Positions 6,124-15,188 are shown, counted from the first letter of the stretch. The stretch is 64,000 nucleotides of DNA from CAYTBN01 sp964436045 (GCA_964436045.1 CAYTBN010000004.1:1-64000); one strand, 5' to 3'. Notes: a model not told the origin generated them from the sequence alone. Numbers and translations are program-made.

Positions 6124-7674
6124 TCAACCAACTTCGCCGCCGACGACGATGCTCGACACCTTGGTGGTGGGTAATCCCTGGGAGACCGGAACACCCTGTC
6201 CCCCCTTGCCGCAGGTCCAGCCCGCCTCGGACAGGGCCAGGTCGTCGCCGACCATGGTCATCTTCGCCAGCACGTCGGGCCCGTTGCCGATGATGTTGGC
6301 GTCCTTGATCGGCGCCGCGAGCTTGCCGCCTTCGATGAGGTAGCCGGTCTTGATGTAGAAGGTGAAGTCCCCGGCCCCGATCTGGACCTGACCGTTGGTG
6401 AAGGTCTCGGCGTACACGCCGCGGTCCACCGACGCGATGATCTCGTCGGCGGTGTGCGGGCCGTCGAGCATGTAGGTGCTGCGCATGCGCGGCTGGGGCA
6501 CGTGGCGGAAGGACTGGCGGCGGCCGTTGCCCGTCGGCGCGATGCCGTAGTGGGCCGCGCTGATGCGGTCGTGCAGGTAGCCGCGCAGGATGCCGTTCTC
6601 GACCAGCATCGTGTTCTCGGTCGCGTTGCCCTCGTCATCCACGTTCAGCGAACCGCGGGCGCCGACGACGGTGGCGTCGTCGACGATGGAGACGAAGGGC
6701 TCGGCCACCTTCTCGCCGATCATCGACGAGAAGATGCTGATCTCCTTGCGGTTGAAGTCAGCCTCCAGGCCGTGGCCGATGGCCTCGTGCAGCAGGATCC
6801 CCGAGCTGCCCGGCGCCAGCACGAGGGGTAGCTCGCCCGCGGGCGGGCGCACCGCCTCGAACAGGCCGACCGTGCGTTCGACGGCCTGCTGGGACAGCCG
6901 GTTGATGCGGTCGTCGTCGAAGAACTCGAAGCCCTTCCGCCCCGACATGTTGGCGTAGTTGGACCGGCGCTCGCCGTTGGCCTCGGCCGTGACAGAGGCC
7001 GCAAGGTAGGCCATCGGCCGGTAATCGATGGCGAGGCGGCCGCTCGAGTCGGCGATCAGGACCCACGACTCCTTGTCGTCGTAGCTCAGCGAGGCCTTGA
7101 CCACCCGAGGATCGCGCTGCCGCACCAGGCCGTCGAGGCGCTCGAGCAGGGCCACCTTGTCCGCCGCCCCCGCGTCGCCGAAGGTCACCTCGACCGGGTA
7201 GTGGTCGGCCGCCGGCTGGAGGGCGAAACTCTGGGGTGGCAGCACCGCCCCGGCCGAAGCGATCGCCGACGCGGTCGCCGCGGCTCCCCGCATGGCCTCC
7301 TCGGTCAGCTCCTCGGTGTACGCATACCCGGTCTGGTCCCCGACCAGCACCCGGACGCCCACGCCCAGGTCGACGTTGGACCAGGCGCCGTTGACCATCC
7401 CGTCTTCGAGGCCGAAACCCCGGGTGAGCTTGTGTTCGAAGAAGAGGTCGGCGTGGTCGCCACCCCGGGACATGGCGACCCCGAGGATCCGCTGGATCAG
7501 GGCCTCGTCCACGCCGAAGTGGGCGAGGAAGGGATTGGCCGGGGGCTCGGGGTCGACCGCGGTCAGGGCCGCGCGGGTGGTGGCACAACCGCCGAGAAAG
7601 CTGGGCAGGGTCAGGGCGACGGCGCCCGCGGCTCCCCCCTGCAGTACGCGGCGACGGGTCGGTCTCGTGGTCAT
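6124..7674 (-). CDS. tldD: TldD-family metalloprotease with a Tat/lipoprotein-like leader
   Basis: 516 residues from ATG 7674, which has a good ribosome-binding site (GAGGAGGAA); an in-frame start further up at 7716 is less likely. The catalytic zinc site HEAIGH (His296, Glu297, His301) and the conserved C-terminal cysteine loop (AGWTCGKGGQGVPVSQG) are present, so the enzyme should be active. The N-terminus is unusual: TRRRVLQGGAAGAVALTLPS then FLGGC reads as a twin-arginine leader with a lipobox, implying export of the folded protein, whereas the E. coli enzyme is cytoplasmic. It forms an operon with tldE. Confidence 0.9.
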   Translation of the reverse strand: MTTRPTRRRVLQGGAAGAVALTLPSFLGGCATTRAALTAVDPEPPANPFLAHFGVDEALIQRILGVAMSRGGDHADLFFEHKLTRGFGLEDGMVNGAWSNVDLGVGVRVLVGDQTGYAYTEELTEEAMRGAAATASAIASAGAVLPPQSFALQPAADHYPVEVTFGDAGAADKVALLERLDGLVRQRDPRVVKASLSYDDKESWVLIADSSGRLAIDYRPMAYLAASVTAEANGERRSNYANMSGRKGFEFFDDDRINRLSQQAVERTVGLFEAVRPPAGELPLVLAPGSSGILLHEAIGHGLEADFNRKEISIFSSMIGEKVAEPFVSIVDDATVVGARGSLNVDDEGNATENTMLVENGILRGYLHDRISAAHYGIAPTGNGRRQSFRHVPQPRMRSTYMLDGPHTADEIIASVDRGVYAETFTNGQVQIGAGDFTFYIKTGYLIEGGKLAAPIKDANIIGNGPDVLAKMTMVGDDLALSEAGWTCGKGGQGVPVSQGLPTTKVSSIVVGGEVG

Positions 7675-7693
7675 CGGCTTCCTCCTCGCGGTC

Positions 7694-8857
7694 TCAGGGC
7701 ACACGCAGGTGGGCAAAGTGGCCGGTCAGCTGCTGGTTCAGCGCGTCGACGGCGGCCTGGCGGTACGCGCCCCGAAGGGACTCGTCCGGGGGCTGGCTGC
7801 GCCAGGTATCCAGGGGCGAGTCGCCGCGGAAGCTGCGATCGTAGATCACCTCACCCGCGAGCTCGAAGCGTATTCGTAATTCAGCCGACACGATGTCCAC
7901 CGGCCGCGGTCCATCCCCGGTCTGGACGATCTCGCCCGCGCGCAGCTCGCGGTAGCGCAGGTGGATCACCCGCGGTCCGCCTGTCCCCGGCAACGTCACC
8001 AGGTAGTGGCGGCGGAGCATGTCGTCGAACAGCCCCTGGACCGCGGGCGCTCCGCGGGAGTCCAGCGATGCGGTCGGACTGCCGGCCTCGGCGGCGGCCA
8101 GCACCAACTCGCCGAACCCCCGATCCCCGTGCAGGGCGTCCCCGTGGGCCGCCTCGGCTTCCGAGGCGGCGACCCGGCACAGCTGGCCGGCCAGCCGGGG
8201 AAACGGCCCGTTCGGCGGGGCGATGTCGTAGAGGACGCCCATGTTGAGGGCCAGCGCGCCGTGGTCGAGCTCTTCGGACTTCATGTCCAGCGCCGCGGCC
8301 AGCGGCGCCAGCAGGCCATCGGGGTTGCCGAAGGTGTCGTGGGCCGCCGTCAGGTGCTCGAGGATCGACGCCGGGCCCTCCCGGGACAGCCGGGCAACGC
8401 AGGCGTCGGGAATCCCCAGCCGCCCGGATTCGCGGGGGTGGGCCGAGTGAAACGCCAGCACCTGGGGCAGGGGCACCTCGTCCGCCAGCCGCTCCGCCAG
8501 CGGGTCGACCTCCGGACCGACGCCGTAGATGTCGACGTACCCGATGAGCAGCTCGCCCATCCGATCGCCGCCCAGCCCCACCAGCGCGGCTCCCACCCGC
8601 TCCGGTCCGGTGACCAGCCACCACGCTCCGGCCCCCTCGGCCAGCGCCAGCGGCGCCAGCAGGGCCAGCGCCCACCAGCGGCGGTCAGCCAGCTGGCCGA
8701 CGCAGCCCAGCAGCAACAGCAAGGCGCCGAACAGCAGGGTCCAGCCGACGCCGGGGATGTGATTGAACGGAACCGCGCCGATGCGGGCTCCCACCAGCAG
8801 CATGGTCACCGCCACCGCGGGTACGAAGCCCAGCCACCAGATGCGGCCCAGCTGCAC
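7694..8857 (-). CDS. Membrane-anchored protein of unknown function
   Basis: 387 residues from GTG 8857, two bases after the btpA-like stop, so the two are co-transcribed. The first 120 residues hold about three hydrophobic helices (WWLGFVPAVAVTMLLVGA; GVGWTLLFGALLLLLGCVG; WWALALLAPLALAEGAGAWW). The remaining 260 residues are soluble and rich in Asp/Glu/Leu, with a motif LAFHSAHPRESGRLG near residue 165 and a C-terminal beta-rich part (VDIVSAELRIRFELAGEVIY). I do not recognise the family. Confidence 0.75.
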   Translation of the reverse strand: MQLGRIWWLGFVPAVAVTMLLVGARIGAVPFNHIPGVGWTLLFGALLLLLGCVGQLADRRWWALALLAPLALAEGAGAWWLVTGPERVGAALVGLGGDRMGELLIGYVDIYGVGPEVDPLAERLADEVPLPQVLAFHSAHPRESGRLGIPDACVARLSREGPASILEHLTAAHDTFGNPDGLLAPLAAALDMKSEELDHGALALNMGVLYDIAPPNGPFPRLAGQLCRVAASEAEAAHGDALHGDRGFGELVLAAAEAGSPTASLDSRGAPAVQGLFDDMLRRHYLVTLPGTGGPRVIHLRYRELRAGEIVQTGDGPRPVDIVSAELRIRFELAGEVIYDRSFRGDSPLDTWRSQPPDESLRGAYRQAAVDALNQQLTGHFAHLRVP

Positions 8858-8859
8858 CC

Positions 8860-9612
8860 TCAGCCCCCGAACGCGGACTTGAGCCGCGCCACCCGGTCGC
8901 TGTCGACCCGGCCGTCGCGCTTGGCCCAGGTGCCCACGATCGCGCCGTCGACGCGGTCGCGCAGGAGGGTCGCGATCTCGGGGGTGACACCGCTGCCGGC
9001 CAGCAGCCGCGAGGTCGGGACCGCGCCGCGGACCGCGTCGATCCGTGCCATGTCGGGCCGCTCGCCCGTGGCCGGACCGGTGACGATCAGCGCGTCGGCC
9101 AGCCCCCGTTCCACCGCGTCGCGGGCCTCTTGCCGCGGATCGCTCTCCCCCAGCGACGCGGCGTGCTTGACCGCCACGTCGGCCCAGATCTCGACCTCGG
9201 CTCCGAGCCGGCTCCGCAGGCGCAGGGTCCGGGCCGCCCGGCTCTGGATCACCCCCTGATCGGTGACCGCGGCGCCCACGTGGACGTTGACCCGCACGAA
9301 GCGGGCGCCACAGACATGGGCGATGGAGAGCGCCGATTCGGCGTCGTTGCGCAGCACGTTGACGCCCACGGGCAGCTCGCCGGCCAGGGCGCGGACGCGC
9401 TGCACGGCGCGGGTCATCGCGGCCACCGTCACCGGCTCGGCCGCCCCGCGGGGGAAGGGCACGTCGCCGAAGTTCTCGACGATCAGGGCGTCGGCGCCGC
9501 CGTCGATCCAGGCGCGCGCGTCGTCCTCGGCCCGGGCCAGCGCCCCGGTCATGCCCGCGTCCAGTGGGCTCCCCGGCAGCGGTAGCAGATGTACGACACC
9601 GATCAGGTCCAT
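8860..9612 (-). CDS. BtpA/SgcQ-family TIM-barrel protein
   Basis: 250 residues starting MDLIGVVHLLPLPGSP, the hallmark N-terminus of the BtpA family. It is followed by barrel strands DALIVENFGDVPF, LPVGVNVLRNDA, RFVRVNVHVGAAVTDQG, ADVAVKHA and ALIVTGPATG. BtpA was described as a photosystem I biogenesis factor in cyanobacteria, but non-photosynthetic bacteria carry homologues (SgcQ) whose reaction is unknown; photosynthesis is not implied here. It is followed at once by the membrane protein gene ending at 7694. Confidence 0.85.
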   Translation of the reverse strand: MDLIGVVHLLPLPGSPLDAGMTGALARAEDDARAWIDGGADALIVENFGDVPFPRGAAEPVTVAAMTRAVQRVRALAGELPVGVNVLRNDAESALSIAHVCGARFVRVNVHVGAAVTDQGVIQSRAARTLRLRSRLGAEVEIWADVAVKHAASLGESDPRQEARDAVERGLADALIVTGPATGERPDMARIDAVRGAVPTSRLLAGSGVTPEIATLLRDRVDGAIVGTWAKRDGRVDSDRVARLKSAFGG

Positions 9613-9656
9613 GGGCCGGGATGATACACGGAGAGGGGGGAAGAAGGCGGCGGGCG

Positions 9657-10106
9657 TCAGGGGTATTTGACGCGGATCGGGACGACGAGCTTGCCCTGCT
9701 GGTAGTCGGTGCCACCGAAGACCACCACGGCATTGGGCTTGATCCGCAGGTTGATGCGGGCGGAGTCGCTCTTGTCGGGGCGGGACAGGAAGACCGTCAG
9801 CCGCGCGTTGGCGTCGGTGATCTCGTCCAGCTGGATCTGCAGTGTGTAGCCCGAGTCCAGCCTGACCGACCGGGTGTCGCCGGCGCCCATCGTCCACTTG
9901 CCCGACGAGATGTAGCGGAACCCGGAGAAGCCCAGCGTCTCCAGCGCCTTGCGGACCGGGGCCAGCTTGCGGTCGACCTCGGCGTCCTCGTTGTGTGCGT
10001 ACGCGACCAGGTAGATCACCTCCACCTCGTCGGGTGCGGCCGCTGCGGGCAGCGCCAGCGCGCATACCAGCAGCAGGCTCGCCAGGGCCGGCAGGACGCG
10101 GATCAC
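9657..10106 (-). CDS. Small exported protein, unknown
   Basis: 149 residues with a clear signal peptide (IRVLPALASLLLVCALALPA, AAA-P cleavage region). The mature part is beta-rich (EVEVIYLVAYAHNED, LQIQLDEI, KLVVPIRVKYP) without recognisable catalytic residues. Its start overlaps the anti-sigma stop (10103-10106), so it is translated from the sigma/anti-sigma transcript and may be an output or envelope sensor of that system. Family not recognised. Confidence 0.7.
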   Translation of the reverse strand: MIRVLPALASLLLVCALALPAAAAPDEVEVIYLVAYAHNEDAEVDRKLAPVRKALETLGFSGFRYISSGKWTMGAGDTRSVRLDSGYTLQIQLDEITDANARLTVFLSRPDKSDSARINLRIKPNAVVVFGGTDYQQGKLVVPIRVKYP

Positions 10107-10681
10107 CCTTGCCCCCCGTCGCCCTGGGTGTCGTCGAGCCAGATGATCATCGGCTGGTCCTCGCCCGCCGCCAGGATGCTGACGGCCCAGTCGTCACCCG
10201 AGATGTCCTCGATCTCCAGGGTGTTGTCCACCGCCGCGATGTCCCCCCAGTCGGCGAGGCTGAACTGCTGCGCCGAGTCGCGGGTGGCCCAGGGCACACC
10301 CACCGCCAGCACCAGCACGGCGGCCGCGCCGGCCACGGCCAGCCCGCCAGCCGGCACCAGCCAGGTACCCAGATGCCGTCGCAACCAGCCGCCCAGCCCG
10401 GCCTGGTCCGCCTCGCGCTTGCGCTGGCGCAGACCCGGGGTCGGGCTGCGGACGCCCTCGTCGACGGTGACCCAGTATTCGGAGAAGTCCTCCTCCTGAA
10501 CGGCCTCGCGCACATACTCGTAGGTCGCGTTGCCCATCGCCTCCATGTCGGCCAGCCAGGCCTGGGCCTCGGGGCTGTCGTCGATGCGCGCCTGGACCTC
10601 CGCCCGCTCCGTGGCCGGCAGCTCGCCGTCGTGGTAGCGCATCACGAGCCGGAACAGCTCGTCGCGCACTTCGGTGGTCAT
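10103..10681 (-). CDS. Anti-sigma-factor-like single-pass membrane protein
   Basis: 192 residues from ATG 10681. The cytoplasmic N-terminal 100 residues begin with a short helical zinc-less anti-sigma-like domain (ELFRLVMRYHDGELPATERA). One membrane helix follows (TWLVPAGGLAVAGAAAVLVL), then a short acidic periplasmic tail. Its position directly after an ECF sigma gene, with near-overlapping ends, is the standard arrangement of a sigma/anti-sigma pair; sequestration of the sigma factor is inferred from that. An in-frame ATG at 10708 lacks a properly spaced ribosome-binding site. Confidence 0.7.
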   Translation of the reverse strand: MTTEVRDELFRLVMRYHDGELPATERAEVQARIDDSPEAQAWLADMEAMGNATYEYVREAVQEEDFSEYWVTVDEGVRSPTPGLRQRKREADQAGLGGWLRRHLGTWLVPAGGLAVAGAAAVLVLAVGVPWATRDSAQQFSLADWGDIAAVDNTLEIEDISGDDWAVSILAAGEDQPMIIWLDDTQGDGGQG

Positions 10682-10697
10682 GGCGCCATCCTTCCCG

Positions 10698-11453
10698 CTA
10701 GCGGACATCCTTGAGGATCTCCTGCAGCTTCTTGCGGCCGTAGAACAGCCGGCTCATCACGGTCCCCTCGGCGCAGTCCATCGCCTCGGCGATCTCCTTG
10801 TAGGCCAGCCCCTCGACCTCCCGCAGCATGATCGCGGTCCGCTGGTCGGTGGGCAGCTGGTCGATGGCCGACTGGATCTTGTCGGCCAGCCGCTTGCGCT
10901 CCAGCCGCTTGACCGGCGACGCCTCCACGTGGTGGTACGCCGCTCCGCCGGCCTCGTCCTTCTGCATCCGCGTCTCGTCGAACTGGTCGGTCCGGCGCTT
11001 GGCCATCTTGCGCCGGTGGTCGATGGTCATGTTGACGGTGATCCGGTAGAGCCAGGTGTAGAAGCTCGCGTCGAAGCGGAAGCGATCCAGCGACTTGAAG
11101 GCCTTGATGAGGGCGTCCTGGCTGATCTCCCGGGCGTCTTCCGGGTTCTGCACCATGCCGTAGACCACACCGTAGACCTTCTGCTGGTACTTCTGGACCA
11201 GGATCCGATAGGCGTCGGAGTCACCGTCGAGGATCCGCCGGACCGTCTCGGCGTCCTGCTCGCGCTGCTCGATGCTCTGCATCCGCGACGCATCGTCGCG
11301 GCGCTTGTTCGACAGCGGCGCCATCCGGGGCGCCGGCTTGCGCGGCGGTTCGTCCGAGTCCGAGGACCCGGTATCCGAGACGCTGCGGGCCAGTAACGCC
11401 ACCTGCAACTCCGGTGCCTTCCGGTCAGCCCAGAGCGGCCGTCCGGACCCCAT
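10698..11453 (-). CDS. ECF-family RNA polymerase sigma factor
   Basis: The conserved core runs from VRRILDGDSDAYRILVQKYQ. Region 2 includes DALIKAFKSLDRFRFDASFY and TWLYRITVNMTIDHRR. Region 4 includes QLPTDQRTAIMLREVEGLAY, then EIAEAMDCAEGTVMSRL. The start is uncertain: the frame is open back to 11621. I chose ATG 11453 because a sigma-E-like promoter lies just upstream (11473-11501); ATGs at 11324 and 11282 would still give a complete ECF sigma. Downstream are the anti-sigma-like gene and an exported protein. It probably controls an envelope response and its own operon. Confidence 0.85.
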   Translation of the reverse strand: MGSGRPLWADRKAPELQVALLARSVSDTGSSDSDEPPRKPAPRMAPLSNKRRDDASRMQSIEQREQDAETVRRILDGDSDAYRILVQKYQQKVYGVVYGMVQNPEDAREISQDALIKAFKSLDRFRFDASFYTWLYRITVNMTIDHRRKMAKRRTDQFDETRMQKDEAGGAAYHHVEASPVKRLERKRLADKIQSAIDQLPTDQRTAIMLREVEGLAYKEIAEAMDCAEGTVMSRLFYGRKKLQEILKDVR

Positions 11454-11472
11454 GCCCGGAACTGCCGTCCCG

Positions 11473-11501
11473 ATCAGACTGACGCCCCCGCGCAGGGGTT
11501 C
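11473..11501 (-). promoter_or_regulatory. Sigma-E-like promoter ahead of the ECF sigma gene
   Basis: On the minus strand GAACCC (11496-11501), 16 bases, GTCTGAT (11473-11479). This resembles the GAACTT-N16-GTCTGA architecture recognised by ECF sigma-E factors, many of which transcribe their own gene. It lies inside the longest possible reading frame of the sigma gene, arguing for a start at or below 11453. Confidence 0.35.
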
Positions 11502-11631
11502 ATTCAACGGAAAAAAAAACGCGTGGGCCGGGAGCAATCCCGACGCGGGTGGGAACGGGCGGATGAGGGCCTCGAGGGCCTCGTGGAGAGAACGCAGCAG
11601 GCGCGGGATCAGCGGGAACATGTGACTGCCA

Positions 11632-12426
11632 CTAGAACCTGACCTTCGACCTGTCCAGCCGGGGAATCAGCGCCTGGATCTCGATCCCGCCCTCTCCGCT
11701 GCCGATCACCAGGAGCTTGCCGGACAGCTTGCGGACGACCTCCCCGCTGGCCATCAGCTCGACCTCGTCCGGCTCGCGGGTCTCCCCGAAGAAGTCCGGC
11801 ACCAGCCTGCTGAACGGTTCCGGCTCGCCGGAGGGCTCGCCCACCCGCAGCCGGATCACCGCATGGGACCGGACCGGCGAACGGTCGGCTGCCGGCCCCG
11901 ACTGGATCAGCTTCACGTCTTCACTGCCCAGCCGCACCTCCAGCGGACCGCCACCCGCGCGGGTACGAACGGTGCGCGCCAGGTACCGCAGCACCTGCAG
12001 CAGCTGCTGGGGGTTGGCCCGCACCTCCAGCGGGCCGTCGGGCAGCACCAATGTCGGCCGCGCCTCGGCGCCCGAGAGGATCTCCTCCACGTCGGCAAAC
12101 GTCGGCATCAGCGCGCACAGGTCCACCTCCTCGCCACCCGAGAGGTTCCGGCGAGTCAGCCCCTGCACGCTCCGGGTGATGTGGATGATGCGGTCGGCCT
12201 GCTTGTTCAGCACGTCCAGATGGCGCTGGACAGTCTCGGTGTGGGCGCCGCTGTGGCGCAGGGTGTCGGCGCCGATCAGGATCACCGACAGGGGGTTGTT
12301 GACCTCGTGGACCACGGCCGAGACGAGCAAGCCGAGGGCGGCGGAATGCTCCAGCGAGTCGACCCGCCGCCGCAGGTCTTCGATGATCCGATCGCGGTCC
12401 ATGCGCGCCCTCGGTTCAGTGGGCAT
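11632..12426 (-). CDS. Histidine-kinase-like protein with a degenerate ATPase domain
   Basis: 264 residues, no membrane segment. A short coiled helix leads to an intact H-box (SAVVHEVNNPLSVILIG, phospho-acceptor His40), typical of HisKA dimerisation domains. The following ATPase region is weak: where the N-box asparagine is expected the sequence reads QQLLQVLRYLARTVRTRAGG, with no Asn, and no convincing G1 box is visible. It may be a phosphotransfer or pseudokinase protein rather than an autokinase. Its ATG lies inside the end of polA (overlap 11 bases), so it is coupled to polA translation; ATG 12402 is an alternative start. Confidence 0.7.
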   Translation of the reverse strand: MPTEPRARMDRDRIIEDLRRRVDSLEHSAALGLLVSAVVHEVNNPLSVILIGADTLRHSGAHTETVQRHLDVLNKQADRIIHITRSVQGLTRRNLSGGEEVDLCALMPTFADVEEILSGAEARPTLVLPDGPLEVRANPQQLLQVLRYLARTVRTRAGGGPLEVRLGSEDVKLIQSGPAADRSPVRSHAVIRLRVGEPSGEPEPFSRLVPDFFGETREPDEVELMASGEVVRKLSGKLLVIGSGEGGIEIQALIPRLDRSKVRF

Positions 12427-15091
12427 CCGCCCAGTTCCGGGCGACCCCCACGTCTACCTTCAAGGGTACATCAAGGGGCACGGCTGACTCCATCTCGGAG
12501 ACGACCATCGCCTGAATGGCCTGCTGTCGTTCCTCGGCCACCTCGAAGACGAGTTCGTCGTGGACCTGCATGATCATCCGGTCGTCCGGATACTCATCCA
12601 GCAGCCGGCGGTGGATGGCCACCATCGCGACCTTAATGATGTCGGCGGCGCTGCCCTGGACCGGGGTGTTGATCGCCGCCCGCTCGGCGGCCATGCGCAC
12701 GGCGCGGTTGGACGCCTGCATGTCGGTGATCGGCCGGTGGCGTCCCAGCATGGTCTTCACCCGCCCGCTGGTGCGCGCCTCCTGGAGCACCTGCTCCCGG
12801 AAGGCGGCCAGCTCGGGGTAGCGGGCGTTGTAGCGATCGATGATCCGGGCGGCCTCGCCGCGGGGGATGCCCAGGGACTCGGCCAGCCCCCACGCGGTCT
12901 GACCGTAGATGATGCCGAAGTTGACCGCCTTGGCGATCCGCCGCTGCTCGGGTACCACCAGCGGTTCCATCATGTCGAAGACCTCGGCGGCGGTGCGGCG
13001 GTGTACGTCGGCCCCCTCCTCGAAGGCCCGGCGGAATCCCCCTTCGCCGGCCAGGTGAGCGAGCACGCGCAGCTCGATCTGCGAGTAGTCTACCGACAGC
13101 AACACGCGGCCGGGCGGGGCGACGAAGGCGTTGCGGATGCGCCGCCCCTCCTCGGTCCGCACCGGGATGTTCTGCAGGTTGGGGTCGCTGCTCGACAGCC
13201 GTCCGGTGGCCGCCACGGTCTGGTTGTACGACGAATGGATCCGGCCGGTGGCGGGGTTGACCAGCCCCGGCAGCACGTCCAGGTAGGTGGACTTGAGCTT
13301 GGTCCGCTCGCGGTAGTCGAGGACCTCGCCCGGCAGCGGACTGTCGGTGCGCGCGGCCAGGGCGTTGAGCACCCGGGCGTCGGTGGAGGGCCCGGACTTG
13401 GTCTTGTGGATCACCGGCAGCCCCATCTCGCCAAACAGGATCTCGCCGAGCTGCTTGGGGCTGTTGATGTTGAACTCGCGGCCCGCCAGCTCGTGGATCC
13501 GCTGCCGGCTGCCCTCGATGGCCAGACCCACCTCGGCGGCCATCGACTCGAGCAGCTCCGGATCGATCCCCACGCCCCAGGCCTCCATGTCCGCCAGCAC
13601 GTGAACCAGGGGAATCTCGACATCCCGGTACAGGCCGTCGAGCCCCGACTCCCGCAGCCAGGGGTCGAGCTTGCGGTGCAACAACAGCGTGATGTGGGCG
13701 TCCTCGGCGGCGTAGTCCCGCGCGTCCTCCAGGGGGACCGAGGCAAAGGTCTGGGTCTTGGGATCCTCGACCACCTTCGAAAACGGGATCATCACGTGGT
13801 TCAGGTGGATCAGCGCCAGATCGTCCAGCTTGTGGGTCCGCTGGTTGGGTCGCAGCAGGTAGTCGGCGACCATCGTGTCGGCGGTCAGGCCCCGGACCCA
13901 GATGCCCGCCTTGCGCAGCACCAGCAGGTCGTACTTGCCGTTCTGGGCGACCTTGGGCACCGACGGGTCTTCCAGCACCGGCTTGAGCGCCGCGATCACC
14001 TCGTCCCGCGGGAGCTGGTCCGGGCAGTCCTCGTACTCGTGGCCCACGGGCACGTAGAACGCCGTGTCCCCGTCGGCGGCCACCGAGATGCCCACCAGGT
14101 CGGCCTCCAGGGGCGCCAGGCTGGTGGTCTCGGTGTCGAAGGCGACGACCTCGGCGTCGGCCAGGTCGGCGACCACCGCTGCCAGCTGGGTGCGATCCGT
14201 GACCAGGCGGTACCCCTCGCGGGAGACACCGGCCAGCTTGGCACCCACCTGGGGCAGCAGCTTCTGGAAGGCCAGCTCGTCGAACAGCCGCTCCAGCTCC
14301 TCCTTGTCCTCGGGGGGGAATCGCACCGTGAGGTCGTCGAGGGTGACCTCCAGCGGCACCGCCCGCTCGATGGTCGCCAGGGTGCGGGACAGCTCCGCCT
14401 GCTCCCGGTTCTCGGCCAGGTTCTGCCGCAACTTGGGTCCTCGCACCTCATCGACGTGCTCGTAGACCCCCTCGATGGTGCCGTACTGCTCGATCAGGCC
14501 CTTGGCCTTCTTGGGGCCCACCCCGGGTACGCCGGGGATGTTGTCGCTGCTGTCCCCCATCAGCCCCAGCACCTCGGGCACCCGCTCGGGGGTGCAGCCG
14601 AAGCGTTCTCGCACCCCGTCCAGCCCGATCTCCTCGTCCTTGCGCGGGTCGAAGATCTTCACCCGCTCGGTCACCAGCTGCTGCATGTCCTTGTCGCCGG
14701 TGACGATCCACACCTCGGCCCGATCGCCAAAACGTTCGGCCAGGGTGCCGATCACGTCGTCGGCCTCGTAGTCGGTCACCACCAGGTGGGACAGGCCGAG
14801 GGCGCGCGCCAGGGGCTCGAACCGTGGCCACTGGGAACGCAGGTCCTGGGGCATGTCCGGCCGGTGGCCCTTGTAGTCCGGGAAGATCCGGTTGCGGAAC
14901 GATCCCCCCTTGGGATCGAAGACCACCGCCAGGTGGGTCGGCTCCCGCTCGCGGATCAACTTGAGCAGGGTGTTGACGAAGCCGTACAACGCACCGGTCG
15001 GCTCCCCGCGGGCGTTGGTCAGCCCGGGGATGGCGAAGAAGGCGCGGAAGGCCATGTTGCTTCCGTCGACCAGCAGCAGGCGGTCTGTCAT
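12416..15091 (-). CDS. polA: DNA polymerase I
   Basis: 891 residues from ATG 15091, preceded by GAGGAGATCC. All three activities look intact. The 5' nuclease starts LLLVDGSNMAFRAFFAI and contains VTDYEADDVIGTLA. The 3'-5' proofreading exonuclease keeps its acidic residues (VVAFDTETTSL, DYAAEDAHITLL). The family-A polymerase contains VDYSQIELRVLAHLAGE, IAKAVNFGIIYGQ and MQVHDELVFEV. It acts in Okazaki-fragment processing and repair. The degenerate kinase gene follows with an overlapping start. Confidence 0.97.
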   Translation of the reverse strand: MTDRLLLVDGSNMAFRAFFAIPGLTNARGEPTGALYGFVNTLLKLIREREPTHLAVVFDPKGGSFRNRIFPDYKGHRPDMPQDLRSQWPRFEPLARALGLSHLVVTDYEADDVIGTLAERFGDRAEVWIVTGDKDMQQLVTERVKIFDPRKDEEIGLDGVRERFGCTPERVPEVLGLMGDSSDNIPGVPGVGPKKAKGLIEQYGTIEGVYEHVDEVRGPKLRQNLAENREQAELSRTLATIERAVPLEVTLDDLTVRFPPEDKEELERLFDELAFQKLLPQVGAKLAGVSREGYRLVTDRTQLAAVVADLADAEVVAFDTETTSLAPLEADLVGISVAADGDTAFYVPVGHEYEDCPDQLPRDEVIAALKPVLEDPSVPKVAQNGKYDLLVLRKAGIWVRGLTADTMVADYLLRPNQRTHKLDDLALIHLNHVMIPFSKVVEDPKTQTFASVPLEDARDYAAEDAHITLLLHRKLDPWLRESGLDGLYRDVEIPLVHVLADMEAWGVGIDPELLESMAAEVGLAIEGSRQRIHELAGREFNINSPKQLGEILFGEMGLPVIHKTKSGPSTDARVLNALAARTDSPLPGEVLDYRERTKLKSTYLDVLPGLVNPATGRIHSSYNQTVAATGRLSSSDPNLQNIPVRTEEGRRIRNAFVAPPGRVLLSVDYSQIELRVLAHLAGEGGFRRAFEEGADVHRRTAAEVFDMMEPLVVPEQRRIAKAVNFGIIYGQTAWGLAESLGIPRGEAARIIDRYNARYPELAAFREQVLQEARTSGRVKTMLGRHRPITDMQASNRAVRMAAERAAINTPVQGSAADIIKVAMVAIHRRLLDEYPDDRMIMQVHDELVFEVAEERQQAIQAMVVSEMESAVPLDVPLKVDVGVARNWADAH

Positions 15092-15151
15092 GGATCTCCT
15101 CGACGGTCGTCCGGGGTCCGCGGCGCATCCTACCATCGGACCCCACCGCCG

Positions 15152-15181
15152 TTGACCCTCCCGCGGGGGCGACACTACACT
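15152..15181 (+). promoter_or_regulatory. Promoter of the three-gene lipoprotein/transglutaminase operon
   Basis: TTGACC (15152-15157), 18 bases, TACACT (15176-15181). The predicted transcript start falls at about 15188, immediately before ATG 15189, and there is no ribosome-binding site between, so the first message is probably leaderless. Confidence 0.45.
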
Positions 15182-15188
15182 CCGTTCG

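Noticed and set aside
8860..9612. BtpA homologue as evidence of photosynthesis.
   Set aside because: The family is widespread in non-photosynthetic bacteria and no photosynthesis gene is present in the window.
8860..10065. A longer N-terminus for the BtpA-like protein.
   Set aside because: The family begins at MDLIGVVHLLPLPG (ATG 9612); sequence upstream is out-of-frame translation of the exported-protein gene.
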